Shown: positions 14,543 to 18,555 of the stretch, piece after piece
Layout of the letters: each line of letters starts with the position of its first letter
How positions within the stretch are numbered: the first letter of the stretch is position 1
Assembly (NCBI GenBank): GCA_018267795.1
Contig: JAFDXS010000005.1
Coordinates: 1-18,555, forward strand
DNA from: Bacteroidota bacterium
GTDB taxonomy: Bacteria; Bacteroidota; Bacteroidia; Chitinophagales; Chitinophagaceae
Length of the DNA: 18,555 nucleotides
Direction: 5' to 3'
Made by a program: the position numbers and the translations under genes
The notes under the pieces: model-generated
Seen by the model: only the letters and a program-made list of their open reading frames with translations
Told to the model about the DNA's origin: nothing
Databases searched by the model: none

Positions 14543-14920
14543 TTAAAAGATTGGAATAATAGCTTCCTTTTCAAATGGTTTTGCAATGAAGCCCGTTACA
14601 TTTCTATTGGCCTCTACCATGCGTATGGTGCTGCGGTGGGTTACTGTGCTCACCACATATATTTGAGGTCGGCAGGCTATTGATGATCGTATGCCATCAT
14701 ATTTTTCCAGGAAGGAAAAGCCATCCATTACCGGCATATTCAGGTCAAGAAAAATAATTGAAGGAAGTTTATCTGCATCAGCTTTATACTGCTGCAAATA
14801 ATCATAGATTTCTATACCATCGGTGAAAGAGATGAACTTGTATATAGGGTTTATTTCGCGCACATACTCCTTTATTAGTGTATGTATGGACAAATCATCA
14901 TCTACAATGCAAATAATCAT
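14543..14920 (-). CDS. Single-domain (REC-only) response regulator
   Basis: A 125-residue CheY-like receiver with no output domain. The acidic pocket Asp7/Asp8/Asp9, phospho-acceptor Asp59 (FLDLNMPVMDG), Thr92 in VSTVT and Lys114 in AKPF are all present, so phosphorylation is expected. Such proteins act by protein-protein contact, for example in phosphorelays. A related receiver gene lies 142 bases upstream in the same direction. The two share phrases such as FLDxNMPxMDG, SF(S/T)(N/D)G and VTGFI, so they look like tandem duplicates. No histidine kinase is encoded in the window. Confidence 0.92.
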   Translation of the reverse strand: MIICIVDDDLSIHTLIKEYVREINPIYKFISFTDGIEIYDYLQQYKADADKLPSIIFLDLNMPVMDGFSFLEKYDGIRSSIACRPQIYVVSTVTHRSTIRMVEANRNVTGFIAKPFEKEAIIPIF

Positions 14921-15062
14921 ATTGTGGATAGCTCTATAGTTTGTTATAAAACAGAATATTAACCCAAAAAACGAATAAATATTGTCTCTAGGTCAAATTC
15001 AGCATATCCGTAAAACTATAGAACAAATGACATATCGCCAATAAATTACGTATAGATATTGC

Positions 15063-15458
15063 CTATATCCGTTTAAACACCTCGTCAAAATAGGAGCTGA
15101 TAAGTGGCGGCTGAATGAAGCCCGTAACATGCGGGCTGGACTTCGCTTCCTTTATTTCATTCTCATTCATGGTAGAGCTAATGATATAGATCTTAGTACG
15201 TTTTACCAGCATACTTAATATATCAGTGTACTTATGTAAAAGTTGTAAGCCATCCATATAGGGCATATTAATATCCAGGAACATTATATCCGGGAGAAGT
15301 GCTTCTTGGTCTGCATTATCGAGCAGATAATTATAAGCGTCTTTGCCATTGGAGAAAGAAATAATGTCTTCAGAACTGACGTATGGAGCTATCATTTTTT
15401 TGATAACTACCTGTATAATTGCATCATCATTTACGATGCATACTTTTCCGGTTTTCAT
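15063..15458 (-). CDS. Single-domain response regulator lacking the conserved lysine
   Basis: A 131-residue receiver-only protein, paralogous to the neighbouring regulator. It keeps Asp11/Asp12, phospho-acceptor Asp62 (FLDINMPYMDG) and Ser94/Ser95. The first acidic position is Asn10 (IVNDDA), and the normally invariant Lys-Pro near the end reads GFIQPPL, with Gln116 in place of the lysine. That lysine contacts the phosphoryl group and drives the activating switch, so this protein may signal differently or be regulated without phosphorylation. The frame is intact and not a pseudogene by sequence. The ATG at 15458 is preceded by an inverted repeat (TAACCA, nine bases, TGGTTA; 15459-15479). Confidence 0.9.
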   Translation of the reverse strand: MKTGKVCIVNDDAIIQVVIKKMIAPYVSSEDIISFSNGKDAYNYLLDNADQEALLPDIMFLDINMPYMDGLQLLHKYTDILSMLVKRTKIYIISSTMNENEIKEAKSSPHVTGFIQPPLISSYFDEVFKRI

Positions 15459-15479
15459 TAACCAGTGATATTTTGGTTA
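15459..15479. promoter_or_regulatory. Inverted repeat next to the receiver gene start
   Basis: TAACCA, a nine-base spacer and TGGTTA directly upstream of the ATG at 15458. It could be an operator or a hairpin around the ribosome site. The arms are short, so chance is possible. Confidence 0.25.
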
Positions 15480-15623
15480 CAAATGGTTTGCCTCTATTAT
15501 TTTTCTCTCAAATCCATTTGAACTTACCTGCTAAAAGGAATTAGAAACAGGGGGTTTATACTTGTTGGAAATACCTTCTAAAGATATTAAAGCACAAATG
15601 TCTAATTTTAAAACGAAAATTGT

Positions 15624-15653
15624 ATGCGTATAACTACGCATTTTTTAAAATGC
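15624..15653 (+). promoter_or_regulatory. Two overlapping inverted repeats upstream of the aldehyde dehydrogenase
   Basis: ATGCGTA TAAC TACGCAT (15624-15641) is followed by T-run 15641-15646, like a small terminator. GCATTTT TT AAAATGC (15638-15653) shares four bases with it, so the two are mutually exclusive as hairpins. They may also be adjacent protein-binding dyads about 85 bases upstream of the start. Confidence 0.4.
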
Positions 15654-15724
15654 CGCTAAAAAACTCACTTTTTTGCCTTTCGATGCGAAAATAGCAAACA
15701 GTATTCACATTTCTGTCATTCTTT

Positions 15725-15732
15725 TACCTTTG
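15725..15732 (+). promoter_or_regulatory. Bacteroidota -7 element directly before the aldehyde dehydrogenase ATG
   Basis: TACCTTTG matches TAnnTTTG and ends only four bases before the ATG at 15737. The expected transcription start would be at or next to the ATG, implying a leaderless mRNA. No clear -33 TTG is seen. Confidence 0.5.
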
Positions 15733-15736
15733 TAAC

Positions 15737-17194
15737 ATGAATTTAATCGCTCCCGAACGTATTGCAAACTATATAGCAGGCAATCTGCAGGCCCCCATTA
15801 ACGGGAAATACATACCCAACATTAACCCCGCTACAGGTGAGGTATATAGCCATACCCCGGATAGCGACATTGCCGATGTGGAAGAAGCTGTAGGGGCAGC
15901 AAAAATGGCCTTCCCGTTATGGAGTACCACCAGCGCCGAACAGCGCTTTAAAATACTGAACAAGATAGCGGAGCTGATAGACGAAAATCTGGACGCCCTT
16001 GCACTGGCAGAGACCAATGATAATGGTAAACCCCTCTGGCTGAGCAAGATGGTGGACATACCACGTGCTTCCAGCAATTTCCGCTTTTTCGCTACGGGAT
16101 TGATGCACTTCTCTACGGAGAGCCACCACATGGAAGATAAAGCAGTGAACTATACCCTGCGCCAGCCTATCGGTGTGGTAGGTTGCATCTCCCCATGGAA
16201 CCTGCCCCTGTACCTGTTTACCTGGAAGATAGCTCCTGCATTGGCCGCAGGCAACTGTGTGATAGCCAAGCCAAGTGAAGTAACACCTATGACGGGCTAC
16301 TTGCTAAGCATTATCTGCAAAAAAGCAGGCCTGCCTGATGGTGTGCTGAATATAGTACATGGTAATGGCCCTAACTGTGGTTCCGCAATCGTAAGTCATC
16401 CTGACATAAAAGCAATATCATTTACCGGCAGCACAAGAGCGGGTAAAGAAATAGCGGCGACTGCTGCACCAATGTTCAAAAAAATATCCCTGGAGTTGGG
16501 GGGTAAAAATCCGAATATCATTTTTGCAGACTGCGACTGGGACAAGATGATGCGTGTAACGCTGCAATCATCCTTCAGCAACCAGGGTGAGATATGCCTT
16601 TGCGGCAGCCGTATATTGATAGAAGAAAGCATCTACGAAAAATTCAAGCATGAGTTCGTAGCCCGAGCTAAAAAGCTTACTGTTGGTGACCCGCTGGATG
16701 AAAAAAGCAGGCAGGGAGCTATAGTAAGCAAAATGCATTTTGACAAAGTAATGGGCTGTATAGAGCTGGCTAAACAGGAAGGTGGCCAGATGTTGACAGG
16801 AGGCCATATAGTGAATCCCGGTGGAAGATGTGAGAATGGATACTTCATAGAGCCGACTATAATAGAAGGCCTGGGCCCGAACTGCAGAACGAATATGGAA
16901 GAAATATTTGGCCCGGTGGTAACGCTGCAATCCTTTAAAACAGAAGACGAAGCCCTGATGCTTGCTAATACCAGCGACTACGGCCTGGCTGCCACTATAT
17001 GGACACAAGACGTGACCCGTGCCAACAGGATAGCGGCCAAAGTGCATAGTGGTATAATATGGGTAAACTGCTGGCTGCTGCGCGATCTGCGCACACCATT
17101 TGGCGGCTTTAAGAATAGCGGCGTAGGCCGTGAAGGCGGCTGGGATGCCATGCGCTTTTTCACAGAACCTAAGAACGTGTGCATAGAGCTATAG
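15737..17194 (+). CDS. Aldehyde dehydrogenase, 2-aminomuconate/2-hydroxymuconate semialdehyde type
   Basis: A 485-residue NAD-dependent aldehyde dehydrogenase with all catalytic parts. PWNLP carries Asn155, and Lys178 is in AKPSEVTP. The cofactor loop is FTGSTRAGKEIA, and Glu253 is in LELGGKNPN. Nucleophile Cys287 is in NQGEICLCG, and Glu389 is in EEIFGP. The C-terminus NCWLLRDLRTPFGG...SGVGREGG and the N-terminal NINPATGEVYSHTPDSD are typical of 2-hydroxymuconate (XylG/DmpC) and 2-aminomuconate semialdehyde dehydrogenases. Arg116 and Arg465 fall near the substrate-binding arginines described for the Pseudomonas aminomuconate enzyme. Bacteroidota often use the kynurenine pathway of tryptophan breakdown, so the aminomuconate role is favoured, but no other pathway gene is visible. 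A -7 element ends four bases before the ATG. The stop lies in a palindrome shared with the convergent neighbour. Confidence 0.9.
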   Translation: MNLIAPERIANYIAGNLQAPINGKYIPNINPATGEVYSHTPDSDIADVEEAVGAAKMAFPLWSTTSAEQRFKILNKIAELIDENLDALALAETNDNGKPLWLSKMVDIPRASSNFRFFATGLMHFSTESHHMEDKAVNYTLRQPIGVVGCISPWNLPLYLFTWKIAPALAAGNCVIAKPSEVTPMTGYLLSIICKKAGLPDGVLNIVHGNGPNCGSAIVSHPDIKAISFTGSTRAGKEIAATAAPMFKKISLELGGKNPNIIFADCDWDKMMRVTLQSSFSNQGEICLCGSRILIEESIYEKFKHEFVARAKKLTVGDPLDEKSRQGAIVSKMHFDKVMGCIELAKQEGGQMLTGGHIVNPGGRCENGYFIEPTIIEGLGPNCRTNMEEIFGPVVTLQSFKTEDEALMLANTSDYGLAATIWTQDVTRANRIAAKVHSGIIWVNCWLLRDLRTPFGGFKNSGVGREGGWDAMRFFTEPKNVCIEL

Positions 17195-17208
17195 CAGTGC
17201 TATAGCTC
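17186..17208. terminator. Palindrome containing both stop codons of convergent genes
   Basis: GAGCTATAGC, AGT, GCTATAGCTC: a perfect 10-base inverted repeat. It contains the TAG of the aldehyde dehydrogenase (17192-17194) and the TAG of the leftward ligase (17202-17200). There is no T-run, so termination is less certain than a role in 3'-end protection. Confidence 0.6.
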
Positions 17209-18555
17209 CAGCTTGTGCATGTGATACTCGTTAGAGCGTTCTTCATTGCGCGCCTTGCTTAGGGCCTCCATAGCCCTTAGCTCTACGCGGCGAATCTTTC
17301 CGCTGATGGTTTTGGGCAGCTCTTTGGTAAACTCCAGTATGCGCGGCGTTTTGTATGGTGCCATATTATTGCGGCAATAGGTAAATATTTTATGGGCCAG
17401 TTGCGGGCTAGCCTCCACTCCTTCACGCAATACTATGTAAGCCTTTACTTCCTGCCCCCTGATGGGGTGCGGGCTGCCTACTACAGCAGATTCCAGTATC
17501 TCATCTATCTCCAGCAATACGCTCTCCACTTCAAATGGCCCTACGCGGTAGTCTGATGATTTTATCACATCATCGTTGCGTCCTACAAACCAGATATAGC
17601 CATCCTCATCTTTATAGGCCTTATCGCCTGTATAGTACAGTCCATGCTTGAACACTTCTTTCCGCTTCTCTGCATCACCTATGTATTCTTTAAAGATGCC
17701 GTTGAACTTACCGGCCTTCATGCGCACAGCTATCTGTCCCTCTTCATGCAGTGGCATTTCGTTGCCATCCTCATCCGCTATCACTATATCGTAGAGGAAA
17801 GACGGCATACCCATAGAGCCAAATTTCACTTTACTGCCCGGCAGATTATATATCATACAGGTGCTTTCAGTCTGACCGTAGCCATCTCTTATCAGCATAC
17901 CGGTTCCCTTCTGCCAGGCTTCTATTACCTCAGGGTTCAGCGGCTCTCCGGCACTTACGCATTCGAGAAACGAAAATTTATATGCCTTTAGATCTTCCTG
18001 TATCAATAAGCGCAAGGCTGTAGGCGGGGCACACAGCGTTGTGATTTTGTATTCCGCCATTATGCGCAGCTGTTCCTCTGCATTAAAGCGGCCACGCTGT
18101 CTGTATATAAATATTGTGGCACCCATATTCAGTGGGGCAAATACGCAGCTCCAGGCAAACTTGGCCCAGCCCGGTTGTGATATATTGTAGTGCTTATCAC
18201 CCGCCCTTAGCCCTATCCATGCCGCGGTGCTTAAATGCCCCAGTGGGTAACTGGCATGGGTATGCGCCACCACCTTTGGCATACCCGTAGTGCCGGAAGT
18301 AAAGAACCAAAACAAGGTATCATTGACTTTGGTATCTGCAGCTTCTGCATCAGTACTTTCATTTTGGATAATTGATATATTCTGCCAGCCCTCCTGCTCA
18401 TCATCCAGCAATAGCTTCACAGGTATAGCCGTATTATATTGCGCTAAGGCCTGTTCTATTTTCCCCAGGTTTTCTTTGTCCGTGATAATAGCCTTCGGCG
18501 CAGCCTTTTCAAAGCGATATACTATATCATCTGTGCTCAGTATGCTGGCTACAGG
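17200..18555 (-). CDS. AMP-dependent acyl-CoA synthetase, ACSM/acetyl-CoA synthetase-like (N-terminus outside window)
   Basis: The frame stays open to the right edge, so 451 C-terminal residues are visible of a protein usually 540-570 long. The GTG at 18420 is internal: the 45 upstream codons have no stop and read as ligase sequence (DDIVYRFEKAAPKAIIT). It activates a carboxylic acid to acyl-AMP and then acyl-CoA. In visible numbering, the AMP P-loop FFTSGTTGMPK is at about 84-94 and GYGQTEST at 225-232. YYTGD ends at Asp311, followed by GRNDDVIKSSDYRVGP. The catalytic Lys420 is in TISGKIRR. The phrase HYNISQPGWAKFAWSCVFAPL is typical of medium-chain (ACSM) and related aryl/acetyl-CoA ligases. 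The substrate is unknown; short or medium acyl chains or a benzoate-type acid are options. It converges on the aldehyde dehydrogenase with only five bases between the stops. Confidence 0.92.
   Translation of the reverse strand, partial: PVASILSTDDIVYRFEKAAPKAIITDKENLGKIEQALAQYNTAIPVKLLLDDEQEGWQNISIIQNESTDAEAADTKVNDTLFWFFTSGTTGMPKVVAHTHASYPLGHLSTAAWIGLRAGDKHYNISQPGWAKFAWSCVFAPLNMGATIFIYRQRGRFNAEEQLRIMAEYKITTLCAPPTALRLLIQEDLKAYKFSFLECVSAGEPLNPEVIEAWQKGTGMLIRDGYGQTESTCMIYNLPGSKVKFGSMGMPSFLYDIVIADEDGNEMPLHEEGQIAVRMKAGKFNGIFKEYIGDAEKRKEVFKHGLYYTGDKAYKDEDGYIWFVGRNDDVIKSSDYRVGPFEVESVLLEIDEILESAVVGSPHPIRGQEVKAYIVLREGVEASPQLAHKIFTYCRNNMAPYKTPRILEFTKELPKTISGKIRRVELRAMEALSKARNEERSNEYHMHKLEL

Noticed and set aside
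15063..15458. Pseudogene because of the missing receiver lysine
   Set aside because: The frame is intact, the fold motifs are kept, and lysine-less receivers are known as a functional class.

Overview
The window reads as chromosomal DNA of a Bacteroidota bacterium, most likely in or near the Chitinophagaceae. Supporting signs are a C-terminal type IX secretion sorting domain, Bacteroidota -7 promoter elements (TAnnTTTG) just upstream of several start codons, an HAE3/MMPL exporter, a DUF1003 protein and small lipoproteins. Family-level placement is inference. There are no insertion sequences, phage genes, CRISPR repeats or rRNA genes, and it looks like an ordinary core-type region.

Layout. 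Bases 1-5510 are rightward: the tail of an unrecognised gene, an RND/MMPL exporter, a histidine-rich fatty acid hydroxylase and a secreted T9SS-sorted protein. A bidirectional terminator follows, then a leftward tRNA-Gly(CCC). The largest gene-free stretch (5621-6021) carries a boxA-like motif and several inverted repeats. Bases 6022-8390 are a tight leftward cluster: pirin, DUF1003 protein, divergent mono-cluster ferredoxin and Nudix hydrolase. Bases 8564-10543 are a rightward pair, an exported MORN-repeat protein and an NtrC-like sigma-54 activator that lacks a DNA-binding domain. Next come a leftward beta-hydroxyacid dehydrogenase and leftward dnaN, the DNA polymerase III sliding clamp.

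The right part holds an EGF-like lipoprotein gene, a 40-residue lipoprotein gene, a small secreted protein and two REC-only response regulators, one without the conserved lysine. It ends with an aldehyde dehydrogenase of the 2-aminomuconate/2-hydroxymuconate semialdehyde type and a convergent acyl-CoA synthetase that runs off the right edge.

How the genes may work together. The exporter and hydroxylase suggest envelope lipid work. The pirin cluster suggests a small stress or redox operon. The aldehyde dehydrogenase suggests aromatic (kynurenine-type) catabolism. I did not find a clearly new multi-gene system. The most interesting items are the HTH-less sigma-54 activator coupled to a secreted MORN protein, the structured intergenic region at 5621-6021, a probable leaderless mRNA for the aldehyde dehydrogenase, and a palindrome that contains both stop codons of a convergent gene pair.
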